Both the position numbers and the translations under genes were made by a program. This document shows, piece by piece, positions 20,736 through 34,258 of a stretch of 64,000 nucleotides of DNA (position 1 is its first letter; each line of letters opens with the position of its first letter). Below the pieces are notes generated by a model. It was not told the origin of the DNA, did no database searches, and saw nothing but the letters and a program-made list of their open reading frames with translations. Origin of the DNA: Lates calcarifer (Eukaryota > Chordata > Actinopteri > Centropomidae); assembly GCF_001640805.2 (NCBI RefSeq), contig NC_066837.1, forward strand, positions 19,732,001 through 19,796,000, read 5' to 3'.

Positions 20736-23680
20736 TCCTTCTAACATATTATGAAAACTTTGTTTCACCAGTAACCTGAATCAGGGGAGTTAAAAAAAAA
20801 ACAAAACAAACAAAACAACAAAAGTTCATTGGCTACTCTATTTTTGGAGACAAAAGTAATATGCATATGTACTGTGAGCCTATTCAGAACACTTCAAAAA
20901 CAATTCAACAAAAAATATATCATTAGAGTTTCAAGGTTTTCATAATTAACATCTAGGAGAGGAAATTTAGAGAAATAATTTTCTGGAAACAAACAAAAGA
21001 TAATGAATATATTTACCTGCAGTAAGTACAAAAAATTTAATGGGTTGTAGCATGAACAACTGCTCTGTATATATTTTCAGTTATTTTACAGGGACCAAAA
21101 GATTAAACTGCACTTGTAGCCAAGTATGCTTTGTAGAAACTAACTCTGCTTTGTACTATAGCTTAACAGTGTGCCTTACTATTGAGGTTGTGATGTAGCT
21201 GGTAGTGCGAATGCTCAGATATAATGTGCTGCTATTCTCAGCTTACTTGATGCAATGGATGATAATTTGTCTGGTTTCAAGAAATGACACCATGCCAGTA
21301 GTCACTCCTTCACTTGCTAAGTGTATCACTTTATATTTTAGTGCCTTTTTCCTCATGACCAATCAGTGCCCACAATTATTCTTGTTGTAGAATTTATTCA
21401 TATCATTAAATCAAAGTTTTTTTTTAGTACATTATGCAAAGAAATATAACAAGCAGTCAAGAACACAGACTGTAGCAAAAAAAAAAAAAAGAAAGAAAAA
21501 AAAGACACTCTTACATTGTTGTTATTTTGTATTTCTTCCTTACTGACAACATTATGCTGTAAGTCTTTATGTTCATAAAATGTATCGTTTCACATCATTT
21601 TATTTTCTTCCTAGGTTTAATGAGTAACAAACATCCTTTGAAGTGAATGTAAAAATCTAAATAAATATTTGAAAATTATCCAGCATGGCTGTCTTACAGT
21701 ACATGAATATACAGTATATAATTATATTTCAGTGATTGTGGAGGAATATTGTAATATGAGATAAAAGAGTAAAATCTTTAACTACCCTTACTAGACATAA
21801 TGCACATGAACACAACAACAGACTCAAATGTTTTTTAACTGATAAAAATCTGGATTCTGTCAGAAATTTTGCTGAATGAGAGTATATAATAGGCTACATA
21901 AAAACATAACAAAACTTTAACAGGAGCTGGATTAACAGTAAATAGAAAATATCAAGTATAGGTTTTCAATGGATGTCTCTTTTAAGCAATAGAAGTTATA
22001 GCTTCTGACATAACCCTCACCTAAGGCCTGCTGATTTCCAGAAATAGCCGGGATACAGTTTCACAACATAAAGAGTCCATGCAGAACAATGCACACTCAG
22101 CATATACTCATCCATCCTACCTGGACCCTCCTTGTAATGTGACACTGATGGCATTTATGGAGGATTCATAAGAACAATTTACCACTGCTTATAATGTGGT
22201 GCACATGCTCAGAGATAACTTTCCTCCTCTACATCTCACACTAAAAGCCTGACCTGATAAGCATCACTAGAGTTTTGTGTGTGTGCTGGTGTTGGATTTC
22301 ATAATACAGAGCCTATATGTATTGTCTTGTGTGTATTATCACGCTTCAGTCATGATTCACTATAATTACTGAGGTCTCAACACTCAATAATTCTATAAAT
22401 AAATGGTATATAGTGGAACTTTTGTGGAATAATCTTTTGTGTATTTTGATTTTGTTACTTTCTTTTTTTTTATCAGATTCACTGCTGATTATCAGAGGCA
22501 GAGCTTTTCTTTCTTTTTTTTAAGACATGTAAACCTGCATTAATTGATTTTTGGGCCACTTGAAACAAGCTATTAACAAAAGACTAGCAGATTCAGAGCA
22601 AAATATTCATTCATTTAGTCACATAAAGTGAGTATCTACAGCTTTATACAGTAAACAGCTGCCTGCTGCATCAGGAAACTATAGTGATGACAGTGATGAA
22701 AGTCAGAAAAGTTGTGGGCTGTAATGACTTAAAAGACACTAAAAAGCTCCTTGGAGCTGAGGGAAACTGTATAGTCAGGTAATAATAATCTGTGGGCAAG
22801 CAGCAACTTTCACATTACATGCGGTCTTTTAATCCATTGCTAATATATTGATTATAGTAGCTTTAAACTCAATTCTTAGATATCCAGAATAAAAATGGAT
22901 TCCACTTTTGGACAACTTGGAAAAACCAGTGCCAGTCTATGTGAAAGTGTTATGATAAAACATTTACACTTTAAACAAACAAACAAACAAACAAAAAATG
23001 TAGTTATGAGTGGTATCTTAGAAAACCACAATTCTAACCCACTTAAATATTTATTGGTGACGTTACAGTAATCTGCAGCTCTACAAATCTCACCCTTAAC
23101 AGTGTAGTGTTACAGAACTCCAATATGTTTATTGTTGTTTTGGCACATGAAAGATGCAGCTAGTATTACCACAAGATTTCAAAGCTAAAGTCTATTGCTC
23201 ATTAAGATGGTTTATGACTTATTTAAACAACATTAGTCTCAATATTCAACTCAACACTTTCCATTTCAAACTGCTAACTCATAGTCTGACCATGATTGGC
23301 AGGAGGACATACACATACTATTGGAAACGCCAGTCTAAGCTAAACTAGGCCATTCTTTGATCCAGTGTCATCAGTTTCCAATAGAGTGACAGGTGCAGAG
23401 TGATAATGCAGCAGGTTTATCATAAACAACAAACAGAGAGATCCTATCAGCACATGTGACACCTCTGACCTAATAAGCAATACTCACTGGTTCTATGAGA
23501 TATGATCTTTAGGAAATTTTGATATACACTGGGGAGCTCAGTGGGATGGTCCCCCCTGAAACCTGCTCTCACAGGTCACACCTAGCCCAAATAGCAAAGG
23601 GTGAAAAATATGTATAGGAAATAGACCATTCATTGGAGCGTGTAGCCTGGCATTTGACTGGACACAGACATATCACCACC
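20736..23680. other. tppp2 3' region and intergenic DNA
   Basis: Contains A-rich runs (20793-20822, 21477-21503), a probable tppp2 polyadenylation signal AATAAA at about 21660, and CAAACAAACAAA repeats at about 22975-22996. No further gene was recognised. Confidence 0.45.
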
Positions 23681-24237
23681 CACCTGGAGATAAAAGTGAG
23701 AGAAGGAACAGTTTTCAAGCAAAGTTATTGTGGACATCACAGGCCAAGTACTCGTTACTTTCGTCGTCTTCTTCTCCTTCTTTTTTTTTAAAACTAAAAT
23801 TACCTTTTATTGGTTATCAGGATTACTTGTGGTTTAAACGCTGGACTAAGATTTTACGTGGACACACACTGGAGAGGAGATTTCCTGCTGGAAGGCAGTA
23901 AGTCACAAGAATGAGACAAATACAACGTCAAATTTAACGCAGGCTATTCTTGTAACATTAAAGCCAACTGTATAGCTGTCTTTTTTCAACTTGTTTACAT
24001 CGTTTTACAAAGTTTGGCCCATCCCTCACTTAGTAAAGCAGATGCACAGAGCAGTGTTCACCAGTGTAATCAAAGTTTGAGAAATTTAGTTTAAAGAACA
24101 GAAACAAATGTGCTAACTGGAACATTTTAATTGACAATGAGACTGTTAATGAACTTTTTTTTGAACCCATAAAATTGTTTTGTTTACTACTCTGTTTACT
24201 AACTATTCTGTCAGCAGACATTTCCTTGCGGTGTGAG
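23680..24237 (+). promoter_or_regulatory. Probable promoter and 5' leader of the C1q-domain gene
   Basis: CACCTGGAGATAAAAGTGAG (about 23682-23701) contains an E-box and a TATA-like GATAAAAG. About 200 bases downstream, GGCAGTAAGTC (about 23896) could be the donor of a noncoding first exon. It would join an acceptor at CTATTCTGTCAG just before the coding ATG at 24238. This is inferred from motif order only. Confidence 0.3.
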
Positions 24238-26360
24238 ATGAGAGCTACAGTATGCAGTTTGTTTGTCTTGGGCCTGCTGTGGGACAGTGTGAGAGCACAG
24301 GACACTATCAGCAGCCTGCGAGCAGCAGCTGGTAAACTGCACCGTTACACAAACTACTGTTCTAGAACAGACTTTACATTTGACAACAACTGGGGGTTAA
24401 CAAGTCATATTAGGAAGGTTCATACACCGCCAGTAGGTGACAAAAATACTTGAGCAGATGGCCAGCCAGTGTCACAGAGCAAGAAAGAGAACAGGGTCGC
24501 TATAATGTATCTTGATTACCTATTTTGTCCCATTGACAACCCATGCTGAAAATGTTTAATTTATTGTATATTGCTATGTATCTGTATAAATGTTTTTGTC
24601 TTGAAATATCATGACAAGAATCTGCATGTTTGCATATGTTGTATATATTGATCATTACATATTTAGTTATATGTCCATGGAGTATAAGTATGCCAGCTCT
24701 GTTTCTCTTCTTCTGCATTTGCAGTGGCGTGGGAGGGGGAACTGCCATGCGAAAAGTGGGACTGTGAGTGTGCATTCAAGCACCAGCGAGGATGCTGCTG
24801 TGCCAACTCTGAGCTCCAAGAGGCAGAGGATCAGATCTTTGTGAGGATGATGGACATATCGATGAGAATGTCCCAGCTGGGTGAAAGTGTCCTTGAAGTC
24901 ATAGGTACTTTGGAACATGGACACTGTCAGAAGTAGTCCATAGAAAAGTCCAGATTCATATGGTTATAGCTGTATTTATATTGTTTTGAGTCTACCACTG
25001 TATTTAGTTAAGGGACAGCCTATACTGAAACATAATTGACAAAACAATCACTCTTCATGGAATTGTAGATGTTCAAATTTCCATTTTTTTCCTGAGCATT
25101 TTGAATACTATGTCAAAGTTATCTTAATTTTTTATTTATTTATTTTTACTCATTTTCATTCTGACTGCATACTATTAAGTTTTGATTTACTCAAACCAAT
25201 CTGTAGCAATTAGCTGTTAGCAGTTACCTGGTAGTTTCTAGGATCAGTTGATTTTATGTTTTTTCACACTGATCAATGCAAATCCGACTTAAAACAAATT
25301 TAAAGCAGTTGTGTCAGTCTTATCCATGCTTGTCAACATTTCTCTGATGCTATGCTTCATGAATGTAGCTTGGTAGCTAGCTAGCTAACTATGTGGAGAA
25401 GTGATGTCCCCATTTTTCATTTCAGAGGTCTGGAATTCCTCAAAAGTGGTCAGATATTCATTTTGAACATCTACTATGCTGTCACAACTGAGCAAGGTCA
25501 TGCAATGTGATGAAGAGCTCTTGAACATTTAGTAAATGGACATTTAGGCTTTAGATTAATGTGTTAACTGCTTTTACAAGATCAAGACTCAACTTTGAAC
25601 CCCAAAGCTGGATGTTCACCACTTTTACAGAATGATCTATAATGACAATGAAAGACATATCTAACAATAATTAAATGAAGGTGTGTTTACTTTTCCCTGC
25701 CTCTGTCTCAGGAGGGCTACAGGTTGCCTTCACAGCCTCCATGAGCCCCAGAACAAACTGCTTTGGACCTTTCATCAGAAACACTCCCATTCGTTATGAT
25801 GTCATCACCCTTAACCAAGGAAGTGGATATAACCCCGCTCTGGGTAAGTGCTCACAAACAATCATTTCAACACCATATAAAACTGTTGCCCAGCCATGGT
25901 TCATGAGAGGGCAAAGTTTTTGTCTGAGTGATTAGCAGCTTTAACCACAGATGAGTTGTGAATAAGCTGCTTTAGTATTTGCCTTGCAGACTGGTAGACA
26001 GATACAGTACAGAGGTGTCTGGTGCAAATTGAATTTAAACATTTATTTTTATTTCCAGGTACATTCACAGCACCTTGTTCTGGACTGTACTCCTTCTCTT
26101 TCTCGGTCTACTGCAAGGTGGGCGTGGCAGGCAAGAGGATGAACTACAAGGTGCAACTCATGAGAAACGGGAAGGTGGTGGCCTCCATGTGGGAGGACAA
26201 CAAAGAGGACTCAGAAGACAGCAGCTCCCAGACAGTACTGCTGTCACTGCAGCAAGGAGGCCAGGTGTATGTAGAGCTACTGAGTGGCAAGCAGCTGTGT
26301 GGGAACGTCGAGGGCCTAAACACCTTCTCTGGCACCTTGATTTACCCATCTGATGCCTAA
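24238..26360 (+). CDS. Secreted C1q-domain protein (cerebellin/C1q-like)
   Basis: Four coding exons, 24238-24331, 24725-24904, 25712-25843 and 26059-26360. All introns are in phase 1 with consensus borders (CTG|GTAAAC, TTTGCAG|TGG, ATAG|GTACTT, GTCTCAG|GAG, CTGG|GTAAGT, TTTCCAG|GTA); 235 aa. A signal peptide is visible (MRATVCSLFVLGLLWDSVRA). Next comes a short cysteine-rich segment (CEKWDCECAFKHQRGCCC) and a predicted helix (LQEAEDQIFVRMMD...). A C-terminal C1q domain follows (about residues 92-233: VAFTASMS, GTFTAPCSGLYSFSFSV, KVQLMRNGK, QVYVEL, NTFSGTLIYP). There is no collagen repeat, so it should form C1q/TNF-like trimers without a collagen stalk, as cerebellins and many fish C1q-like proteins do. 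The helix could assist oligomerisation and the cysteines could link trimers. Its ligand is unknown. AATAAA follows at about 26429. Confidence 0.88.
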
Positions 26361-29300
26361 TATTGAGTAATTTCACTGTGGTCTAATGTGTCTGTCTCAT
26401 TTAGTAAAGCTGAAATTACTAAGTGAAAATAAAGATGAATGTATTTCTAATATTTAATAAATAATAAAACAGTTTTGCGCTGCACCACTATCATAGCGTA
26501 CAACCTCAAAACATCCATTGTACTGAATCAACACGCAAACAAGTGATCTATTCTAGCACCAAGAGCGAGCATTGTAAGTTCAGTAATATTTGTTGCAGGG
26601 CTGTTATATAGAATCATGTAGTACAATTCTTTGATATAATACATACACATACACCTTTAAATTACATATTAAGAAGTGGAATTTCAGTACCAATATAATA
26701 TTAACAAAATGTAAGTTTAAAGTACATACAAAATTGGAAATTTATTGATTCCCCTCTGTCTTAATGACTAAAACAGGTTATTGTGTTTTGAGTTCTGGTT
26801 ATCCTGTATTGGAACAAATTTGAATATAAAGGGCTTGGTATTTATCAGCTCTTGTGGTGAGTAGAGCTGTAAATATACAGAGCTGCATGAAGAAACCATG
26901 GAAAGGTGGAGAAGTAGGCAGAAAATGCAGCTGCAATATATTAACTCAGTGGTAGTGGCCTGTGGTTTTGTAAGAGGTTGATGCAAAGAAAGTGAGCTGA
27001 TCAGAAATAAAGGCTGGTGCCATAGATGATTCTGTATGCTCAGACTGCAACACTGAACATTAACTGTTCATGGTTAGATGTATCAACAAAGTCTGCTGTG
27101 TTTTTCTGCACAATCTTCTGCCTTTGTTTTAGACAATTGAAATGTTAAACAACCCTCTATCACCCTGGTATAAATCCTAATTGATGGTTGGACGATTGAA
27201 CTACCATAATGTTAGTTGTGAAGGTTTTTAGTTTTTAGAGTATCAACACTTTTTTGCAGAAAACTAATGGCCCTGACATTGACATATTCTTAAACATATA
27301 ACATTAAAATATCATTAATACTAAATAATAAGCTAATAAATCAATGCACAAGTGGCTCTGTATTGAAAGAGAGGCTGCTTTCAGCTCACGGTCTGTATAC
27401 ATGTTCTAAATGTTTGCATTTACTAACAGAGGATCAGGGGGTGCACCTGGGCCTGGTTTAACCATGCATTAAAGTTAGGGATGAAGTCATTATGCAGCCA
27501 TGGTTAAAATTAAAATCACCTTGGCATTGATAAGAAAAAAAAGGTCACAACTACCTTAATTAGTCACTGATTTAATGCACCACCCAGTGACCACAGCCAG
27601 TGTCCCAAATCAAACACACAAGACAATACTAACAGAGTGATGTTCAGACAGGTGTATGCAGCATATGACTGATTGTTGTAAGTCACGCTACAGAGGAGAG
27701 CAACCACAACTACAGTGTTGTCTAGCAATGTAGTGTTTTTTCCAGTGATGAATTTATTAACTTCATGAAAAAAAGGGGGAAAAAAATCCAACAATGCCTC
27801 AAAAATCCACCTTTGCGGTCACAAAAGATGGTTTGGAACATATCAGTGTTCTTCTAATGTCTCCTATATAAGTATTGTATTCATTCATTGTGCAGCTATT
27901 AGAGGTAACACTGATGGTATAAACTATGAGAGTGCAATATCACATGAAAGCTGCAAAGTTAAATTTCTTCTTGTGAGTTTTAGAAGAATTGTCAAGTTAG
28001 GTTAGGTTAAGTTTTATTTGTTAATTGAAAATTTGAGAACCCAAAGAAACAAGAAATAGTCAAATGATCATGATGTACAAAAACCTTACTTTATGTTTTA
28101 TTGTATTATTGCTGAAGTGACATAGTACCTTTGTTCAAAATTTTAAGTAATAGGGTAGTTACTATGTAGAATCGGGTTTTACACAAACTTACAATACTAT
28201 AAAGCTGCCTAAAATTGTAATACCTAAATAGAGTACAAGTACCTCAAATTGAAAAACAAAACAAAGCTAATGTGGGTTGATGTTCAGAGTCTGTGGCTTT
28301 TTGGATGTATAGTGGTGTTGGCACAAAATGAAGGATTGAATAATTTCAGTTCTTATTTTTGTGAGTTTCGTGAACACTTTCACCTACTGAATCCTACTCG
28401 GCTTTTATGTTACCAAACTAACTGAAAACTGATATTACTGCTTTATGCAAGGCACACATTGATAGAGGAATGCTATTCTGCTGAATGAATGCAAAACCAG
28501 TGGCACCAATGGGCAGTACAAATGACACATTTGCCACCTTCAGTGGGTCATTTCCTGACTACTCATATCTAACTTCACACTGCATTATAATCTAGATCTA
28601 TTCATATCTTTACCCACTACAAGAAGTCAGATCAAAGATCCACAAACAGAGTTTCTATTACTTTAATGCAAATGTGTAGTATCTGTCAGTTAAGTAAGCA
28701 GGAACCTCAGCACTTTACATACATTTTCAAAGCATAACTGTGAACCTTGTGATATGCACCCCTACAACTTCAACTACCCATATTTTCCCTTATCCATACC
28801 TCTTCAATGATGGCTCTCAGTGCAAGCTGCCTACAGTGAAGTCACTCTGTGTAGTAGTTGGCATTTCTTTTCTTTGGCACCATCTGATGGTAATATCAAG
28901 AATGACATGGTGGCGGACAGCAACTGCCTTGACATTGGTTTCAGGGTGAAAAGGTATCTGCAATACTAGTCGAGTTTTCCTTTGTAATACCTTACCAAAA
29001 ATGTGCAAAGGACCTATGCATGTAAAAGAGCAATAAAGGAAGCATCTAAAATAAGCCCACAATTGCTAAAACAAATGATATGTGTTTTTCTTCAAGAAAA
29101 CACAAAAGTTTTACCAACTTTAAAAATGCATGGCTTAACATCACATTGAATGATCAACTCACCAGTCATCAGTATATACACAAACAAACAAAAACACAGA
29201 CACACATTTTTCCAAGTGCATGTACACTTAAATACATGCAATTATGTGACTGAACTGTGTGTGTAACATGCAAGTTTTTGTGCTGTATATGAGTATACAT

Positions 29301-29918
29301 GTTACTGTCAGGCTTGTATGCATGTGCTCGAGATGAGAAGTGACACAGATTCTTCTGTCTATGGCTCTTAATTAACCTGTGTTATCAAGTACTTTTCAGT
29401 TGATGAAGATTGGTCCACACAAGATGAAAGCACCAGCAGAAATGTAAAGCTTACAGTTATTACTGTCTAATAATACTGGTGATACATACTATAATATTTG
29501 TAAATGTGAGCCAAATGAACTCCTGCATTAATACCATTTAGTAGTATCTGTCAGTGTTCAACCAGGTATCAAAACTTGTGCAAAGACCAAAAGTAGATTT
29601 TTTAGCAACCCAAGCCTGAATTAAAGGGACATGTAGCAAAGACAAAAGTTTCAAAATGAGTCAGACTAAGATATCTGCACTGAGATGTTGAAGAACTATA
29701 ATGATGGTTATGTATGCTGTAGACTTAAAAACACCCTTAAAGCCACTAGGCAATTATTGGATTTGTCAAGTAGCATCAGAAACTTCCAGTTCAGTACCTT
29801 GAACACTATGTGGCCCTTGGTGAATCAGTGGTGAATGTGCTTGAGTGAAAGACAGCTGACACATAAAAGACTTTTCTTTTGTCGAGCTAAATAAAATCTA
29901 ATTTCCTGTGAGAAGTGC

Positions 29919-29923
<5 letters not shown>

Positions 29924-29952
<29 letters not shown>
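29924..29952 (+). repeat. (GA)n microsatellite
   Basis: An uninterrupted AG/GA run of about 29 bases. Confidence 0.95.
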
Positions 29953-29956
<4 letters not shown>

Positions 29957-30851
29957 AGCAATAACCCTCTCGGTTTTTGTTTTTGTTGAATTATTATCAC
30001 ATATCAAAAACAGCAGCTGTCTCATATCATTTCTTCATACTCACAATTGTTTTCAATGTTCATATCTTAGTTATATGGTGATTAACACACTACATAGTTG
30101 CCAGTTCATTAAATCTACCAAGCTTAAAGTGATGCAGTCTAATGCAATAGTCCTGCAATAAATCCTCCCTTCATGAAGGTTATAATGTTCATTTTTTTTA
30201 ACTGTTTCAGAGGGGTGTTGACTCAACTGTATGATCATTATGGAGCAATTCATTAAAATATATATACACACAAACACAAGGTTTGCGGAAAGATAAGGTA
30301 ACTTCTATGCTATTTGGTCATCAACTATTTCATTTAAGTTTCATTGTGAGTATCATCTAACAAGTTATCATTCACTGCTTATTATATATTAGTTCCTTAT
30401 GTGCCCCTTGGTGACTAGAATTATGTGTACCAATATTGTAAAATGCTCCCATCAATTGTGATTCATAAAAATCCAGATTCTGATTGAAAAGGCCTGTATG
30501 ATGACCATCTGTTCCGGGTTAATGATGAATCGTTCGCCAAAGAAAACAAAACTATTTTTTCAGTTTGACAAATGTATTGATTTCATTAAGAAAAATTCAA
30601 AACAAAATATATGTTACACATAGAAATACTAATAAATGCAAAAACACAAATGAAATTCTACAAAGTTGTTTCTCATGGTTGTTGAACGATGTGCTGGGAC
30701 ATGTTTGGAAACTTCAACTTGCAATAATCAAAGAACCCCATGCATGAATGTAGAGGTTAAGGAGAATGTGTAGATATATTGTCACGAGCTTGGATTTTAG
30801 AAGGATTATATGCACATAGTTTTCTGAACAAGACTAAATGCTTACTTTGCC

Positions 30852-30876
30852 CCAGCAGTTTAAGAAGAACTGCTGG
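30852..30876. repeat. Perfect stem-loop
   Basis: CCAGCAGTT (30852-30860) and AACTGCTGG (30868-30876) form a 9-bp perfect stem with a 7-base loop. It lies a few bases past the stop and AATAAA of the minus-strand ART pseudogene. It may be a chance palindrome or an old 3'-UTR element. Confidence 0.6.
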
Positions 30877-30884
30877 TCTTTTAT

Positions 30885-31605
30885 TTAGTATGCAACATGG
30901 CAGTTCCGATTGGTCTGGTCTCCTGCACTCTCCAGGAAATACATGTTTTTACAGTCTGTCAGATTTTCCACAAATGTATCTGTTATTTTAGTTATTTTGA
31001 ACATCTCATAAGGGGGGATGAACACCTCCTGCTCCTTAGGTTGTGAATATGTCTTCAAGAAAGCACCTGAGCTTTAATTTTAAAGCAGGTCTTGGTACCA
31101 AATTGACTCAGGTCTGCTCTGAAAGAGGTGGAGGTAAAAGAACCAAACTGATTTATCTTCTTGACTTTGCCAGTAAATACATCATTGGTTCTGTGGTAAG
31201 TGATGTTATAGTTTTTATTATTATTGAGCATCTGTGCAGCAGATGTCAGACAGAAATGTAAGGAGTGGAATTTAAAGGTAGTACCATATGTTTTTCTCTC
31301 AGTCCGAGCTGCATCATTGAAGGTCTTGTAAAACTTTTTGTAATCAGATGTATAAACACAGATTGCTTGCATGTGATTCATTGGTTAAATCTTTATCTTC
31401 TTCATCTCTATGATTATACCAGCTAGTTGCACAAGTATTTCTAGACATCTTTAAACTTTGCATCCTTTGTTTCTTTTTTAAAGTATTTGTCATTCACCAG
31501 TTTTTCCATCCTTTCATTGCAGTCAGAGAACATGTCATCAACTGCACTTTTGGTCATGTTTAATGGGATGGTCTGGTTGGCATCTTGTAAAGTGAGGATG
31601 CTTAT
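30885..31605 (-). pseudogene. ADP-ribosyltransferase pseudogene, isolated and antisense to the main array
   Basis: The minus strand carries a whole exon 2 of an ART gene. It starts at an acceptor-like TTCCCCTGTAG (exon from 31605) and has SAVDDMFSDC near the start. In the middle it has QAICVYT..FNDAARTERKTYGTTF.FHSLHF and INQFGSFTSTS, and near the end KEQEVFIPPYEMFK. It ends at TAA 30887-30885, overlapping AATAAA (30885-30880). The frame is broken: a TAG replaces the conserved tryptophan of the LAW-type motif (about 31460), one or two frameshifts lie between about 31440 and 31385, and another lies near 31070. The serine motif (STS) and E-Q-E are still legible, but the arginine of the RFG motif reads Gln (NQFG). 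No exon 1 was identified upstream. It is divergent from the 2.7-6.2 kb copies, so it is an older paralogue. Confidence 0.85.
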
Positions 31606-32580
31606 CTACAGGGGAATGAAGAAAAAGATGAGATGAAAGGTCATTAACTAGATGTTGATACAGTGGTGGCAGAACTATTTAGATCATTCAACTTAAGTTA
31701 GAATAACAACACAATGCTATATAAGTCCTGAATTACAAGAAAAAAAATTTACATTCAAAGATTAACTTGTATAAAAGTAGAGTATTATAACCAAAATGTC
31801 CTCAAAGATAAATATTGGTTATGTAGAACGTTCCCTGTCAGTATTATTATACACTGGTCAGCCACAACATTAGAAAGCTACAATTCCCCCTGCATTTATA
31901 GACGGATTTATAGACAGACATCAAGAAATTTGGCCTATGGAAGAATTACAACTTTGTAAGTGGTACGTAACAAAGTGTAGCTTACTGACTGAAAGAAATG
32001 TTTAAAAGAAATAAAATGCTCAACAGTTTCAAATGTAAACAGCTAAATATAGTTTTAAACTTAATATTATGGAAGGATAATATGTATGAGTCAATATATT
32101 TGCATCCAGCAAAGGAGCAAACACAGTGGAGCAAAAATAAGCATTCTACTTTTCATCACTGAAGTTAAGCAAATAGCAAATCTACACACACAGAGAACAT
32201 ATCCAAAAAATATATCAGTGATATATATATGTACTGATATATGTACTTATACAGGTAGACCCATACTGTGTCTGTACAATAGTTTAATTAAATACATAAC
32301 TGCCTGGTTCCCCACACACACATATGTGTACGTTCTTGTAGGTTGATGGGTTTAGATTTTGTTATGCTGTATCTTCTAAAAGGAAATGGGGTTTATTCTT
32401 ACAATGTCTGCTAGTGGTCAAATGGTCTCAGCAACCAATGTCTTATAAACTGATGCTCCATTTATTTACAAACCATCTATGATTATACTGAGCAACATTC
32501 CACACAACTGATCTCTCAAATCAGTTTAGTCAGATGCCAAAAGACAGCCTGTAATCCATGATAATTTCTTTTTCGTAACC

Positions 32581-32765
32581 ATTTTTTTCTGGCATTTTAT
32601 TCTTTTATTTGACACAACATTGGAAACAGACAGAAAATATGGGGAGGCAGAGTAGGGGAATGACAGGCAGCAAATGGTTCAGTTGGCTAGGAGTTGAAAA
32701 ATGCACGGCATTTGTGCCCATGTGGCATGTACTGTAACTATTCGGCTACTGGGTTGCCCAAATCC
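32581..32765 (-). repeat. tRNA-derived SINE copy
   Basis: Read on the minus strand, it ends with CATTTGCTGCCTGTCATTCC, then CCTACTCTGCCTCCCCATAT, a CAAATAAAAG..AAAATGCC string and an A-rich end. This is the same organisation as the SINE at 1985. Confidence 0.6.
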
Positions 32766-34094
32766 ATATTAATTTTATTGGCAATTAACAGTGTTTGCCA
32801 CTGCCTAAGCAAATAGGACTTTAGAATATTTTTATGGTTTCAAAACAAGCAATATGCAGAGGCTGAAATTGAGGTGCAACTAGCAAAGAGGAGCAAAAAA
32901 AAAAAAAAAAAAAATGAAGAATATAAGTACGTTTCATCACTGGTAATTTTAGAAAGGTCATCGCCAGATAATATGTTATTTGTTTAGTTTATCAAATATA
33001 TAATTAATCATCTGTTTTGGCCGCTAGCAATAGCATTAGCAGAGCAAAACATCCAGTTGTATCAATAAGTATTAAGGTTTTGTTAATTTGCACTTTTTTT
33101 TTGTTACTTTTGCTGGCTGTTAAACCGAGTGCCATTTCCTCTACCTGGGGAAAGCTACAGATAGCTACTGGGGAGTACAAAAGCATTGTCCTCTTTCAGA
33201 AAGAATTGTATGGTGAATGCAAGGCTTATAAGCATTAATCTAAACTACAGTGGTGTCATTATTCTGTAGCCATTGCATAGTGCAATCGGCATTTACTTAA
33301 TTATGATGAGTCTATAAAAACGTTATTTATTTTGACTTTAACCAATATCTTTAGAATTTTGGCCTTAAATGCCAAAGCAACAGTTTTTTAACATAGCATC
33401 AGTCAAAAATATTATTTAACTTTTTGGATGATACCTAACTTTGACCAGTGACATTACCAGTCAGCTGACTAACCTGTAATCGATGTACAGCATTGGTATT
33501 TAGTGTTGAGGCTCTGATATAGTCACAACTAAATATTTTTACCTACTCAGGGTTAGAGTTTTTTTTATTGTCAAGTGGTGAGACATGCAGTTTTGAGCTA
33601 GCCACTTAACTTTTGGAAAGCCATACTGGTGCATTCAAGGACATACTATGCACAAATTACCACTCATTATATACTCATAGTTTAATTTGCCAATACAGTT
33701 GGCTGTGTTGAATAACATATTGAAAGATTCAATAAAAATATATATTACAGCACTTGTTGATCCCATTTTATTGTGTGTGAATGAAACACACTGAAAAGTC
33801 AGTAATGGATTGTCTGTGTCATTTGTCTTGTGGGGACAACAAACAAACAAACATAGAGGCCACAAACAGGAAAACCTTTGTGTGCTGAAATGCAATATTG
33901 AAAATGTTCTTGTGCTAGGTGGAGGTAAATGAAAAGACAGACACCAGCCATACCTTTAAAAAAAATCTGTTAAACAAGGAAATCTTCACATTGATTTTAT
34001 CTGAACACTGGTCGCTGCCAATTTTCTAATACTAAAGTATGATTAGAGTTACGTTCCAATAGGCCAACTGGGAAAAAAAACCTGTCATACCAAA

Positions 34095-34258
34095 TGTGCA
34101 AATTATTGCAGCTTCTTTTGGCTTTATTTAATAGTTGATAGTAAAGGAAATGTGGGGAGAGAGAGTGGGGGATGACATGCAACAAAGATCCTGAGTCAGA
34201 CCTGCACAACAGACATAGCAACTACATGGTGTGTGCCTTAGACCACTAAGCCACACTT
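34095..34258 (-). repeat. tRNA-derived SINE copy with clear box A
   Basis: On the minus strand TGGCTTAGTGG (34253-34243) is a perfect pol III box A. A degenerate box B (GGTCTGACTCA) follows, then TTTGTTGCATGTCATCCCCC, a CT-rich tract and AAATAAAGCCAAAAG. It is the best-preserved member of this SINE family in the window. Confidence 0.7.

Larger units (their letters stand above)
26361..30879. other. Intergenic DNA
   Basis: AT-rich with no supported exon. It holds the C1q gene's polyadenylation signal at about 26429 and a (GA)n microsatellite at 29924-29952. Open frames here are short, lack splice context and show no family resemblance. Confidence 0.45.
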
